The translations under genes and the position numbers were made by a program. From NCBI GenBank assembly GCA_937888905.1, contig CALATA010000020.1, positions 62,001 through 126,000 of the forward strand: a stretch of 64,000 nucleotides of DNA, given 5' to 3'. Shown piece by piece: positions 9,356 through 17,431 of this stretch; positions within the stretch are counted from its first letter, which is position 1, and every line of letters starts with the position of its first letter. Origin of the DNA: Terrimonas sp937888905. GTDB taxonomy: Bacteria > Bacteroidota > Bacteroidia > Chitinophagales > Chitinophagaceae. The notes below the pieces were generated by a model. It did no database searches, had not been told where the DNA came from, and saw only the letters and a list, made by a program, of their open reading frames with translations.

Positions 9356-10243
9356 ATGGAAACAATTGTAGCCGGTGTTGATATCGGCGGTTCTCACATT
9401 ACAGTATCATTGGTGAACCTGGCTTCAAGAACTGTTGTGGCCGGCAGTATGCACCGCGCAGGCATCGATGCCGGTGCGGACAAAGAAACTATTATTGAAC
9501 AATGGTCTGCAGTTATCAAAGAATGTTTTAGCCAGGCGCAGTTAGCGCCTTGCCGTATAGGAGTGGCGATGCCCGGTCCATTCGATTATGAACAAGGTAT
9601 TTCGCAGATGAAAGACCAGGGCAAATTTGCCTCGCTTTATGGCGAGAATGTCCGCCAGCTTTTATCTGCGTCCATTGGCCTTGAACCGGATAACATCCGC
9701 TTCACCAATGATGCCGCGTGTTTTCTCCAGGGAGAATTGTTCGGCGGCGTTGCCCGTAACCATCGACAGGTGGTAGGCATCACATTGGGTACGGGATTTG
9801 GAAGTGCCATTGCGGCAGCGGATCAGGTTTGGGATGCAAACCTGTGGCAACAGCCTTTTGGTGGTAAAATAGCGGAAGAATCCTTTTCACACCGTGGTCT
9901 TTTAAATCGTTACAAAGATTTAACCGGTGTTAGCGTATCGAACGTTCGCGAACTGGCTGCGCTGGCAGTTGACAATTACCAGGCGCGGCAATGCTTTGTT
10001 GAAATGGGTACGGGTCTCGGCCAATTCCTGGCCCCGTTGATACAGGAAATATCCGGTACGCTACTGGTGATTGGTGGCAATATTGCCCGGGCATTTGAGT
10101 TGTTTGCTACACCGCTCAACAATGAATTGGCCGGGCGTAATCTTTATCCGGAAATACGCAAGACATGGCTTGGCGAAGATGCTACCTTAGTAGGTGCCGC
10201 CAGCTTGTGGAGCACGGAACATGCATTACAGGCCATTGGCTGA
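9356..10243 (+). CDS. ROK family sugar kinase
   Basis: The 295-residue protein shows the actin-like kinase fold of the ROK family. It has the phosphate-1 motif GVDIGGSHI at the start, the catalytic region FTNDAACFLQGELFGG near residue 118, and the phosphate-2 motif GITLGTGFGSAIA near residue 141. No helix-turn-helix precedes the kinase domain, so it is an enzyme rather than a NagC-type regulator. The Zn-binding segment C-x-C-G-x-x-G-C that marks most ROK glucokinases and regulators is absent; the corresponding region reads QQPFGGKIAEESFSHRG. It closes the GH92 operon (42-base gap) and probably phosphorylates the monosaccharide brought in by the MFS transporter. Mannose or glucose is a reasonable but unverified substrate. 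Confidence 0.88.
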   Translation: METIVAGVDIGGSHITVSLVNLASRTVVAGSMHRAGIDAGADKETIIEQWSAVIKECFSQAQLAPCRIGVAMPGPFDYEQGISQMKDQGKFASLYGENVRQLLSASIGLEPDNIRFTNDAACFLQGELFGGVARNHRQVVGITLGTGFGSAIAAADQVWDANLWQQPFGGKIAEESFSHRGLLNRYKDLTGVSVSNVRELAALAVDNYQARQCFVEMGTGLGQFLAPLIQEISGTLLVIGGNIARAFELFATPLNNELAGRNLYPEIRKTWLGEDATLVGAASLWSTEHALQAIG

Positions 10244-10244
10244 T

Positions 10245-10952
10245 TTACCAATGTAGCTGATGGTTGTTGCCTTCAAACTGAATGGTTGCCCGGTTCTTGC
10301 CGTGGAAGGTGATGTTGGCGGAAAAAATAATGGATGGCTGATCCCCTTCTTCCCACATTACATCTACACGGGCGGTGCCGCCGCTAATGCGTAAAGATGT
10401 TTTATCGATGGTGAGGTCACCGGAACTTATCCTGAAGTTGTTGCGGATGGTTAAGTCGCGCATCCTCGATTTAATTGTTCCGGAGCGTGCGTATGCGATC
10501 GTGAACTGCCAGTCCGCATCAGCGTTGGTCAAACGTTCGATGATGTTGGACATATTCACGCTGCTCTCATCTTTCAATCGTATGGTTTCAAAATCATGAT
10601 TACCCTGTACGGCAAAGCTGATCCGTGTTGGTGTACCACTCGTGCAAAGCATTTCACGTCTCACCAATACATCATAAGTAAAAGGAGTGAGTGAAGGATT
10701 GCCATTGTCGCGATGCAGGGTGGTATCGGAATAGTTATTACAGTCAAGCTGCGATACGCTGGCAAGCATTGCCATTTCTTCAACAAGGTGAATAAAGCCT
10801 CCGCTGTTGCTTGCGGTGGAACGTTTGATCAGTTCCAATACATCTGCCGACCTGCCCGATAACCGTTCGTCTTTATTTTTTTTACAGGAAAAAGAGAAGG
10901 TGGTGCAAAAAGCGGCGAGAAAAAAATGAAGGATAAGTACATTTCTTTTCAT
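10245..10952 (-). CDS. Hypothetical lipoprotein, paralogue of 11316-12035
   Basis: The 235-residue product starts with a lipoprotein signal whose lipobox is FSFSC followed by KKNKDE. The mature part has no family I recognise. It aligns along its length with the neighbouring 11316-12035 product. Shared elements are an S-G-G-F segment, a T-Y/S-Y-D block followed by a Cys and a second Thr-rich strand, an N-I-I or N-L-I block, and the ending ITFHGKNRATI / LTFHGNNTGTL, finishing in L-H-W or L-Q-W. The pattern of alternating polar and hydrophobic residues suggests beta-strands. It faces the GH92 operon tail to tail, with one base between the stops. Role unknown. Confidence 0.75.
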   Translation of the reverse strand: MKRNVLILHFFLAAFCTTFSFSCKKNKDERLSGRSADVLELIKRSTASNSGGFIHLVEEMAMLASVSQLDCNNYSDTTLHRDNGNPSLTPFTYDVLVRREMLCTSGTPTRISFAVQGNHDFETIRLKDESSVNMSNIIERLTNADADWQFTIAYARSGTIKSRMRDLTIRNNFRISSGDLTIDKTSLRISGGTARVDVMWEEGDQPSIIFSANITFHGKNRATIQFEGNNHQLHW

Positions 10953-11106
10953 ACGGCATATTTTAATGGATAAAGAAGCAAATCGTAGTCGTAGTGTAGT
11001 GCATGTCGCCTGAAAAAAACTGCCACGCTGTTGGTCACTGATTGGTCTGTGATCTTAAAGATACAGTGGTGGATATTCGGACATGCCTTCGGTTTTGTTA
11101 AATCGT

Positions 11107-11236
11107 TAATAAGTGAATGGTCAATAGTGAATAAAACAGCCGCGACGAGCAGAGCGCTCATCACGGCTGTTTTTGTTTTCCACCTTGGTTCGTGTATACG
11201 CGAACCAAGGCGGAAATAGGGGCAATTCACTTATTA
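11107..11236. repeat. Nested inverted-repeat intergenic element
   Basis: The gap 10953-11315 holds a composite element. Outer arms TAATAAGTGAAT (11107-11118) and ATTCACTTATTA (11225-11236) are exact inverted repeats. Inside are two hairpins. The first, 11133-11173, has AAAACAGCCG pairing with CGGCTGTTTT and T runs on both strands, so it could terminate transcription in either direction. The second, about 11183-11210, has CCTTGGTTCG pairing with CGAACCAAGG. A related element lies at 61464-61585, and a shared 27-base stretch (11226-11252) recurs at 41109-41135. No open frame was found here. Confidence 0.75.
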
Positions 11237-11315
11237 CTTAAAACTTATAACTTACAACGGCTGTTCCCCTTAAGAGCCTAATCGGCCATACACCTTACGC
11301 CTTAAACCTTATTTC

Positions 11316-12035
11316 CTACCATTGCAACTGCACCGTATGTCCGTTATTAAACACCAGGGTGCCGGTATTATTGCCATGGAATGTGAGGGTTGCGCCGTAC
11401 TGGACAGAGCGGCCGGTGCTTGACTGTCCAACAAATTGAAGCGTGGCCGTACCCGAAACGATTTTCTCCGTTGTTTTATTGACGACAATATTGCTGCCCG
11501 TGATGGTCAGTGTGCTGGAGAAGGAACGGCGCTGACGGATCTTGGACTGTTGCGTGCCGTTGCGTACATATTGCTGGTTGATGACCCATCCGGTAGCTGC
11601 GGGCTGCAGACCGGTAATAATTAGGTTCACTGTATTGTTGTCGCTGGACGACATACGTGGAGCGTCATAGGTATTATGTCCCGTGTAGTTGAACGTGAAT
11701 TGTTGTGGTACGCCATTATCACAGGTAAGGCTGCGGCTCATTTGTATATCGTAACTCCAGGTGATGAGTGCGCCGGGAAGACTTTGCCCGCTGAAAGTGG
11801 TATCGCGGGTTTGTCCACAGGTGAGGGGTGTGCGTCCTGCCACGCGTGCGGATGTTTCGGTTTGTAAAGCAAAGCCGCCACTGTCGCCCGCTACGGCCTG
11901 CACCATTACATCGGCGGCGTCATCCTGGGTTATTTCGTTATCGGAATCGTTGTTTTTTTTACAGGAAGTGAAGAGAAGCAGTGTGGCGCCGATGGCAAGG
12001 CAGAGCCGGCCGGCGAGGAGTCGTTTTGTTTCCAT
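11316..12035 (-). CDS. Hypothetical lipoprotein, paralogue of 10245-10952
   Basis: The start chosen is the ATG at 12035 (METKRLLAGRL), which gives a clean lipoprotein signal with lipobox LLFTSC and following KKNNDSD. An upstream in-frame start would put 31 non-signal residues ahead of it. The 239-residue product is rich in Thr, Ser and Asn. Key blocks are DSGGFALQTE, ITWSYDIQMSRSLTCD, a repeated NTVNLIITGLQ strand, and the ending LTFHGNNTGTLVFNNGH, matching the neighbour at 10245-10952. The two genes probably arose by tandem duplication. They are separated by the repeat element at 11107-11236. No catalytic motif is visible and I do not recognise the family. Confidence 0.75.
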   Translation of the reverse strand: METKRLLAGRLCLAIGATLLLFTSCKKNNDSDNEITQDDAADVMVQAVAGDSGGFALQTETSARVAGRTPLTCGQTRDTTFSGQSLPGALITWSYDIQMSRSLTCDNGVPQQFTFNYTGHNTYDAPRMSSSDNNTVNLIITGLQPAATGWVINQQYVRNGTQQSKIRQRRSFSSTLTITGSNIVVNKTTEKIVSGTATLQFVGQSSTGRSVQYGATLTFHGNNTGTLVFNNGHTVQLQW

Positions 12036-12209
12036 GGTTGATTTTTTGTAGTTTAAAATGATGTCAGCCTGGTGCCGGTTTGTGCGGTTCGTCCGGCTTC
12101 CGGCTAATAGAAGGCAAAAAGAAAGCAACGTTTAACGTGCGGAGAAAAAAAATAGCGGATTGAGGCAACGCCGCGTCCTCCGCCGGTCTCTTACCGGAAA
12201 CCAACACTT

Positions 12210-14000
12210 ATGACCCTATTCAGGCTTTTAACCGTAACCCTTTGTTTTTCTTTGCTGATGCTGTCGCTAAATAGCTGTCACAAAGGCTTTTCCGACGAAA
12301 ATTATCAACCCGATCCGCATCCAAACGATACGATTGTAGACTATATAAGCCGTTCCAGGGCTTCCGTACAAGGTTTTGTATTGGATGAAAATAATTTACC
12401 TGTAGCCGGTGTGCAGGTATGGGCCGATAATAATGCCACCACCACTGACCAGTATGGTTTTTACCAGTTCAACAATGTATTGCTCCCTACCTCGGGCAGT
12501 GCTATCCGTGTTTCCCGTACAGGTTACTATAATGCCAGTCGCGGATTCAGCCTTACGGATAATGGATTTGTGGAGGTGAAACTGATGAAGCGCACGGTTA
12601 CCGGTACCATCAGTGCCGGTACCGGCGGCTCCGTAACTACCGCAGATGGCGCGCGTGTGGAACTGCCGGCGCAGGGCGTGGTTGTTGCCGCCACCGGCGT
12701 AGCTTATACAGGTACAGTGGCTGTATCAGCCAAATGGATCAATCCATCTGCCGATCCCGGATTAATGGCGGCCATGCCTGGTGATGCAAGAGGGTTGAAC
12801 AAAGACAATAAACTGCGTTTTACTTCATCGCTTGGAATGCTGGTGGTAGAATTGCACGGCGATGCAGATCAGTTGTTGCAGATTGCGAGCGGCAAAGAAG
12901 CCACAATCACTATTCCAATCATATCGTCCCTGCAGAGTCGTGCTCCGGCAAATGTAAGCCTCTGGTCACTGGATGAAAAGAATGGATTCTGGAAAGAAGA
13001 ATTCACGGCAACCAAAACCGGCAATAGCTATACAGGCAAAGTAAGTCACTTCAGTTTCTGGGAAGCCGCTACCGGTTTGCCGGTGGTGATGCTGAGGGCA
13101 CGGGTGGTCAACACTGCTGCACAGCCGCTCGTCAACACGCCGGTAATCGTTACACCCACAGGCGTACCCTGGATGGCGGGTTACGGACGGTTTGGTTATA
13201 CGGACGCAGCCGGGTATATCAATGCGGTTGTGCCTGCATCGTCCAACCTCGTACTCGATGTAGCCACGCGTTGTGCTACTTCCTTATACTCTATCCCGGT
13301 TACCACCACCACGGCTGATGTAGATCTTGGCGATATCCAGGGAAACCAGGGCCAGGGAGCGGTGACGCTGCAGGGTACAGTAGTGAATTGTGCTAACAAC
13401 CCGGTCACCGATGGTTATATTCAATTTTATGATGGTGGGTTCAATCACCGTATTCCTATTTACAATGGCAGCTTTAGTTTCTCGGGCACCGCTTGTGTAA
13501 ATACAACAACAAGTTATGTTGTGGTCGACAGGACTACTTCCCGCCAGAGCCAGCCACAAACGATAACGCTGACAGGCCAACACAACCTCGGAACGCTCAG
13601 CGCTTGTGCCGTGAGCAGTATTGCAACGCTGACTTACGAGATTGATGGCGTTAGTTATACGGCCAGCGAGCCTTCCTTACAGCCGGCCGGGTACCTGCTT
13701 ACGCCTACTTCGAGCGACTGGACACAGATTTTGATTCACGGCATATCGCCTGACCGTGATTTCAGTTTTCAATTTAATGGCGGTACTGCTATTGGTAGCG
13801 CTCACTACATAACGGAAGTATTCTGCAAAGGATTTGCGGGTGAAAGAGCCATTGTTACGGTGCCTTTGTCGATCAATATAACTGAATACGGGAACGTGGG
13901 TGGATTTATCAGCGGCAGCTTCAGCGGCCAGATGTTTGATTTTGTGAGTGGTGTACCGTATAACGTGAACTGTCAGTTCCGTGTAAGAAGAAATAACTAA
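12210..14000 (+). CDS. Lipoprotein with carboxypeptidase-regulatory-like domain
   Basis: The 596-residue product has a lipoprotein signal (lipobox LSLNSC). Residues about 50-125 form a CarboxypepD_reg-like beta-sandwich (VQGFVLDENNLPVAGVQVWA, then TTDQYGFYQFNNV). Further along are similar Ig-like or transthyretin-like repeats, for example ARVVNTAAQPLVNTPVIVTP and a block starting LQGTVVNCANNPVTDGYI. The middle part (GARVELPAQGVV, TVAVSAKWINP) resembles the ZU5/FAM171-like segments of Bacteroidota surface proteins. The gene is divergent from the lipoprotein at 11316-12035 and runs 51 bases ahead of the ECF sigma gene, so all three plus-strand genes may share a transcript. It is probably an outer-membrane surface lipoprotein; no enzyme motif was seen. 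Confidence 0.8.
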   Translation: MTLFRLLTVTLCFSLLMLSLNSCHKGFSDENYQPDPHPNDTIVDYISRSRASVQGFVLDENNLPVAGVQVWADNNATTTDQYGFYQFNNVLLPTSGSAIRVSRTGYYNASRGFSLTDNGFVEVKLMKRTVTGTISAGTGGSVTTADGARVELPAQGVVVAATGVAYTGTVAVSAKWINPSADPGLMAAMPGDARGLNKDNKLRFTSSLGMLVVELHGDADQLLQIASGKEATITIPIISSLQSRAPANVSLWSLDEKNGFWKEEFTATKTGNSYTGKVSHFSFWEAATGLPVVMLRARVVNTAAQPLVNTPVIVTPTGVPWMAGYGRFGYTDAAGYINAVVPASSNLVLDVATRCATSLYSIPVTTTTADVDLGDIQGNQGQGAVTLQGTVVNCANNPVTDGYIQFYDGGFNHRIPIYNGSFSFSGTACVNTTTSYVVVDRTTSRQSQPQTITLTGQHNLGTLSACAVSSIATLTYEIDGVSYTASEPSLQPAGYLLTPTSSDWTQILIHGISPDRDFSFQFNGGTAIGSAHYITEVFCKGFAGERAIVTVPLSINITEYGNVGGFISGSFSGQMFDFVSGVPYNVNCQFRVRRNN

Positions 14001-14051
14001 GTTGCTGCCGAAACCAAAACCAACTGTTTAACCAAGATCCTAACCGAGTCC

Positions 14052-14591
14052 TTGACAGAAGAAAATATAATAAAAGGGTGCATCCGCGGGCGGTCTGACT
14101 GCCAGCGGATGCTGTTTGACAGGTATGCAGGAAAACTGATGTCCCTGTGTCAGCGTTATGCACGGGATTATGAGGAGGCGCAGGACTTTTTACAACTGGG
14201 ATTCATCCGCATATTCGAATACCTGCACCAATATCGCGGTGAAGGAAGTCTGGAAGGATGGATGCGCAGGTTGGTGGCAAGAGTGGCGATACGCGAAATC
14301 AGCAAACGCAAATGGCACCTGGATGAATCATCGATACCGGCAGCACAGCAGCCGGTGGAAGATCCGGCGGTGTGGTCCAAAATCTCGGAAGAAGAAATAC
14401 ACCGGCTCATTTGTAAACTGCCGGAAGGGTACCGGCTGGTGTTCAACCTGCATGTAATAGAAGGATATAGTCACGAAGAAATAGGAGAGTTATTGTCAAT
14501 ACAACCCTCCACATCAAGATCGCAACTATTGAAAGCAAGACGCCTGTTGCAATCGCTTATTAGTAACCAAATGAATTGTGTCAAAGTATGA
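14052..14591 (+). CDS. ECF-type RNA polymerase sigma factor
   Basis: The 179-residue protein has sigma region 2 (DYEEAQDFLQLGFIRIFEYL, then the WMRRLVARVAIREI segment) and sigma region 4 (LPEGYRLVFNLHVIEGYSHE followed by EIGELLSIQPSTSRSQLLKA), the two domains of extracytoplasmic-function sigma factors. It presumably directs RNA polymerase to a small regulon in response to an envelope signal. The frame opens with a TTG at 14052; no ATG lies in frame upstream, so the start is less sure than the rest. Its stop codon overlaps the start of the next gene in an ATGA arrangement, as commonly seen for sigma/anti-sigma pairs, which suggests that the next gene controls it. Confidence 0.92.
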   Translation: MTEENIIKGCIRGRSDCQRMLFDRYAGKLMSLCQRYARDYEEAQDFLQLGFIRIFEYLHQYRGEGSLEGWMRRLVARVAIREISKRKWHLDESSIPAAQQPVEDPAVWSKISEEEIHRLICKLPEGYRLVFNLHVIEGYSHEEIGELLSIQPSTSRSQLLKARRLLQSLISNQMNCVKV

Positions 14592-16027
14592 AGCACGAAT
14601 CCTTTGATGAATGGATGCGGCAGAAGGCCGGAGCCCATGAGGCGCCTGTGCCCGCCGATGCGTGGGAAAAGATTGCCGGGAAGAAAAAGAAACGGCGACG
14701 CTTTTTGATCTGGTGGTGGATTCCGCTGGCAGCGGGGATAATGGTGCTGGGTTACGGCACCTGGCGTTATACAGGTATAACCAGGGGTGATAAACAAATT
14801 GCGACGGCAGACAAAAAAAATAACGATAAACAAAAAGCGGGCACAACCGGCTTGCAGGACAAACCAACAGTGACGGTTAAGCAACAACAGGCAATGCTTG
14901 AAAAACAGCCGGCACAAACCTCTGACAATAATCATAGCGAAAGAGATATAGCAACAGCCGTACCCGGCGAATTTGCAAAAGGAAAAACAGCGGGTAAAAA
15001 GACGATTCAAAAGAAAGTGGTAAACCGGATTGGAAGTAATAAAACGAATGATCCCGCGACTATCGTAAAAGCACCGCTGAAAGAAATAACAGATGCAACT
15101 GAAAAAGCGCAAACAGCGCTTCTTCCCGAAGATAAACGCAACAACAGAGATACTGTTTCGATTCAAAAAATGCCGGAAGAGCGTGTTGGGCATGATGTTG
15201 CCACAATAAGCGCACCGGAAGCCGCTGTAGTCAAAGAATGGACAATTGACTCCGTATATCTGCAACCGGAAAACCTTGCGACCGCGGTTGCGGCAAAGCG
15301 TCGTCAGACTTATTTCGCCGAGTTGTACGTTTCACCTTTCTTACCATTTCAGCAGGTGACACAAAATAAAGTAAGTCGTGTGCAGGAAATGCCGTTGATG
15401 AAAAACGAATTCGTCTCCTCCCGTATTCACTCGAAACCGCAAATGGGTTGGAGTGGAGGAATAAATGTAGGGAAACAACTTAACGCACGCTGGCAATTGA
15501 TGACGGGTGTGCAATACTCAACCTTCAGTGAAAAAATATCGATGGAAGGCCGTGAGGTCATTACGCACTATAACATCGTACAGCGAATGGTCAGTCAGCC
15601 TGGTGGGCCGGTGCTGGTGAATGACACGGTAGAAAGTTATGAATATGGCACAAGACAAATAGAGGCGTTGAACCGGTATCAGACCTGGAGCATACCGTTA
15701 ATGGCGGGATACCGGTTGATGGATAAACGGGGAGTGTCCTTGCAATTACAGGGTGGGGTGGTTGTGCATATAGCGCGGAGATACCAGAACAATATTGTTG
15801 GCGAATTTAATACGGATGATGCGGGTAAGCGTAGCAGCGCTGCTGTTGCGCAGGGGCTTGATCTGCATGCGGGCATGCGGTTGATGCTGCATCCGCGGTC
15901 GCGGTTGCGTGTGTTTGCTGAGCCGGCTATCAGGTACAGCATAATGCCGACGCAGACAAGCGATATGTTCGAGCGCAAACGCCTGCATCAGCTTGGATTG
16001 TCGTTGGGTTTGCAATATGGGTTTTGA
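14588..16027 (+). CDS. Membrane-anchored anti-sigma-like protein with outer-membrane barrel domain
   Basis: The ATG at 14588 overlaps the sigma-factor stop. The 479-residue product has three parts. Residues 1-40 are a short acidic-then-basic cytoplasmic segment (FDEWMRQKAGAHEAPVP, then AWEKIAGKKKKRRR). Residues about 42-60 are one membrane helix (WWWIPLAAGIMVLGYGTW). Residues about 65-240 are a Lys/Thr/Gln-rich linker that could span the periplasm. From about residue 240 to the end, alternating strands (YFAELYVSPFLPFQQV, then WSGGINVGKQLNARWQLMTG and a final LGLSLGLQYGF) look like an outer-membrane beta-barrel ending in an aromatic residue. I do not see a classical anti-sigma zinc domain. The context and topology suggest that it links envelope state to the sigma factor. 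Confidence 0.75.
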   Translation: MKHESFDEWMRQKAGAHEAPVPADAWEKIAGKKKKRRRFLIWWWIPLAAGIMVLGYGTWRYTGITRGDKQIATADKKNNDKQKAGTTGLQDKPTVTVKQQQAMLEKQPAQTSDNNHSERDIATAVPGEFAKGKTAGKKTIQKKVVNRIGSNKTNDPATIVKAPLKEITDATEKAQTALLPEDKRNNRDTVSIQKMPEERVGHDVATISAPEAAVVKEWTIDSVYLQPENLATAVAAKRRQTYFAELYVSPFLPFQQVTQNKVSRVQEMPLMKNEFVSSRIHSKPQMGWSGGINVGKQLNARWQLMTGVQYSTFSEKISMEGREVITHYNIVQRMVSQPGGPVLVNDTVESYEYGTRQIEALNRYQTWSIPLMAGYRLMDKRGVSLQLQGGVVVHIARRYQNNIVGEFNTDDAGKRSSAAVAQGLDLHAGMRLMLHPRSRLRVFAEPAIRYSIMPTQTSDMFERKRLHQLGLSLGLQYGF

Positions 16028-16040
16028 TAGGATTTTTAAA

Positions 16041-16078
16041 ACAAGCCCATGTTGGTCTCCAGACCAACATGGGCTTGT
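16041..16078. repeat. REP palindrome 1, upstream of RAYT
   Basis: An exact palindrome with 18-base arms, ACAAGCCCATGTTGGTCT and its complement, separated by CC. The core is GTTGGTCTCCAGACCAAC. It lies 13 bases after the stop of the barrel-protein gene and could also act as a weak terminator, although no T run follows. Confidence 0.85.
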
Positions 16079-16156
16079 AAGGAGCGTGCATAAATGCATT
16101 GTGAAGGCCACATCTGTTCGGAAGATTTTATAACCTGTCAATCCGGCACCACGCCA

Positions 16157-16178
16157 CCGTTGGTCTCCAGACCAACGG
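16157..16178. repeat. REP palindrome 2, upstream of RAYT
   Basis: Palindrome CCGTTGGTCT-CC-AGACCAACGG. It shares the GTTGGTCT/AGACCAAC core and the same CC centre as copy 1, with a shorter stem whose outer bases differ. Confidence 0.82.
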
Positions 16179-16236
16179 ACCTGCTCATCCTTGAGTTACG
16201 TACGAAGTTGACCTAACCTATCCAAGAAACCGGACT

Positions 16237-16260
16237 CTTGTTGGTCTGAAGACCAACAAG
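16237..16260. repeat. REP palindrome 3, upstream of RAYT
   Basis: Palindrome CTTGTTGGTCT-GA-AGACCAACAAG, 11-base arms. The centre is GA instead of CC. It ends 68 bases before the chosen transposase start. Confidence 0.82.
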
Positions 16261-16328
16261 GGAACAATCACTTTATCCCACCGTTTAAAACTCATTGCTC
16301 AAAGTTGGCACGTCTTTACCTTGGCTGT

Positions 16329-16850
16329 ATGCCAGCTATCATTACAGAATACCCCTGTTTTTTTACAGCATCTGTTTGGAAACACCAGTTTCTGTTCGCC
16401 AACTGTCAATACAAAGACATTGTACTCAACAGCCTGCGATTTCTTTGTGCAAAGCAGCGCATCCGCCTTTTTGCATTTGTAATAATGTCAAATCATATTC
16501 ACCTGATCTGGCAAATACTGCCAGGGCATAGTCATAATGCCGTACAACGGGACTTTTTAAAGTATACAGCACGTCAGATGCAGAAAGATCTGACAATTAA
16601 TAATCCGATGTTTCTGAAAAAACTCAGGGTAGATAAAGCCGATCGCAAATACCAGTTCTGGCAACGCAATGCTTTATCTACTGAATTAAGATCGAAACAC
16701 GTATTCGATCAGAAGCTCAATTATATTCATCAAAATCCTGTTAAGGCGGGGTTATGTTCTTTACCTGAGCAATATCATTATTCTTCAGCAGCATTTTATC
16801 AGACGGGCGTTGATGTCTTTGGTTTTTTGACACATACTGCGGATTGGTAG
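16329..16850 (+). CDS. REP-associated tyrosine transposase (RAYT, TnpA_REP)
   Basis: The 173-residue protein is a single-strand-nicking HUH/Y1 transposase of the REP-associated group. The metal-binding HUH motif is FVIMSNHIHLIW near residue 55. The catalytic-tyrosine region is KLNYIHQNPVKAGL near residue 140, followed by the family tail PEQYHYSSAAFY. I start it at the ATG at 16329 because MPAIITEYPCFFTAS fits the family opening; a TTG at 16305 is an alternative. It has REP-like palindromes on both sides, as expected for enzymes that bind such hairpins. RAYTs are thought to spread or maintain REP elements without being full insertion sequences. No inverted-repeat ends of an IS were seen. Confidence 0.9.
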   Translation: MPAIITEYPCFFTASVWKHQFLFANCQYKDIVLNSLRFLCAKQRIRLFAFVIMSNHIHLIWQILPGHSHNAVQRDFLKYTARQMQKDLTINNPMFLKKLRVDKADRKYQFWQRNALSTELRSKHVFDQKLNYIHQNPVKAGLCSLPEQYHYSSAAFYQTGVDVFGFLTHTADW

Positions 16851-16851
16851 A

Positions 16852-16875
16852 TTCGTTGGTCGGGAGACCAACGAA
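16852..16875. repeat. REP palindrome 4, inverted orientation
   Basis: TTCGTTGGTC-GGGA-GACCAACGAA, two bases after the RAYT stop. The loop GGGA is the reverse complement of the TCCC loop in the three copies that follow, so this copy is in opposite orientation. Paired opposite copies of this kind resemble the BIME arrangement of enterobacterial REPs. Confidence 0.82.
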
Positions 16876-16888
16876 GGCGTGTTGTGTG

Positions 16889-17150
16889 TGTGAAAGTGAG
16901 AAGCCCTTGTTGGTCTCCCGACCAACAAGCACCTGTAGACGGTGCACAAATGTGTAAGAAAAAATCTCGTAGGTTGAGGAAAAGAAAGCATGTTGTGTGA
17001 AAGTGAGAAGCCCTTGTTGGTCTCCCGACCAACAAGCAACTGTAGACGGTGCACAAATGTGTGAGAAAAAATCTCGTAGGTTGAGGAAAAGAAAGCAGTT
17101 GTGTGAAAGTGAGAAGCCCTTGTTGGTCTCCCGACCAACAAGCACCTGCA
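16889..17150. repeat. Two and a half tandem copies of a ~106-base unit carrying REP palindromes 5-7
   Basis: A unit of about 106-107 bases starts at 16891, 16998 and 17104 (TGAAAGTGAGAAGCCC in each). The first two copies are nearly identical, differing at a few positions, and the third stops after the palindrome. Each copy holds CTTGTTGGTC-TCCC-GACCAACAAG, at 16906-16929, 17013-17036 and 17119-17142. The rest of the unit (CTGTAGACGGTGCACAAATG and a purine-rich end) is not recognisably coding. This tandem structure directly follows the RAYT gene and was probably generated by local duplication. From 17143 to 17431 I see only a small GGGTGC/GCACCC hairpin and A/T-rich sequence ahead of the next gene. 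Confidence 0.85.
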
Positions 17151-17431
17151 AGCAGCGCCCAAAAAACCGCTTTGATCTGTAACCGGGGTGCCACAGCGAG
17201 CACCCGCCCGAAAAAAAGAATCTATACCTTTTCTCAAAAAATATTTCTTTCTTATATAACAAACGCTGAAAACCAACGTTTCTGGTTTTTGAAGTGAGTT
17301 TGCGTGCGCGGAGTATAATCTTTTTATTAATAAAATAAAAAACGTTAAAAGCCGTGTGCGAAATATAAAAATTATGCATCTTAGCATTACGAGCACTTTT
17401 TTTCAAAACCGACGAACCAAACCACCGTCCA

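Noticed and set aside
9356..10243. ROK protein as a NagC-type transcription repressor
   Set aside because: There is no helix-turn-helix before the kinase domain; the first residues are already the phosphate-1 motif.
16889..17150. Evenly spaced palindromes considered as a CRISPR array
   Set aside because: The spacing is regular, but the sequence between palindromes is itself repeated, not unique, and no cas gene is nearby. It is a tandem duplication carrying REP hairpins.
17180..17215. GGGTGC/GCACCC hairpin considered as a terminator or REP copy
   Set aside because: No T run follows on the plus strand, and it does not share the GTTGGTC core. No function can be supported.
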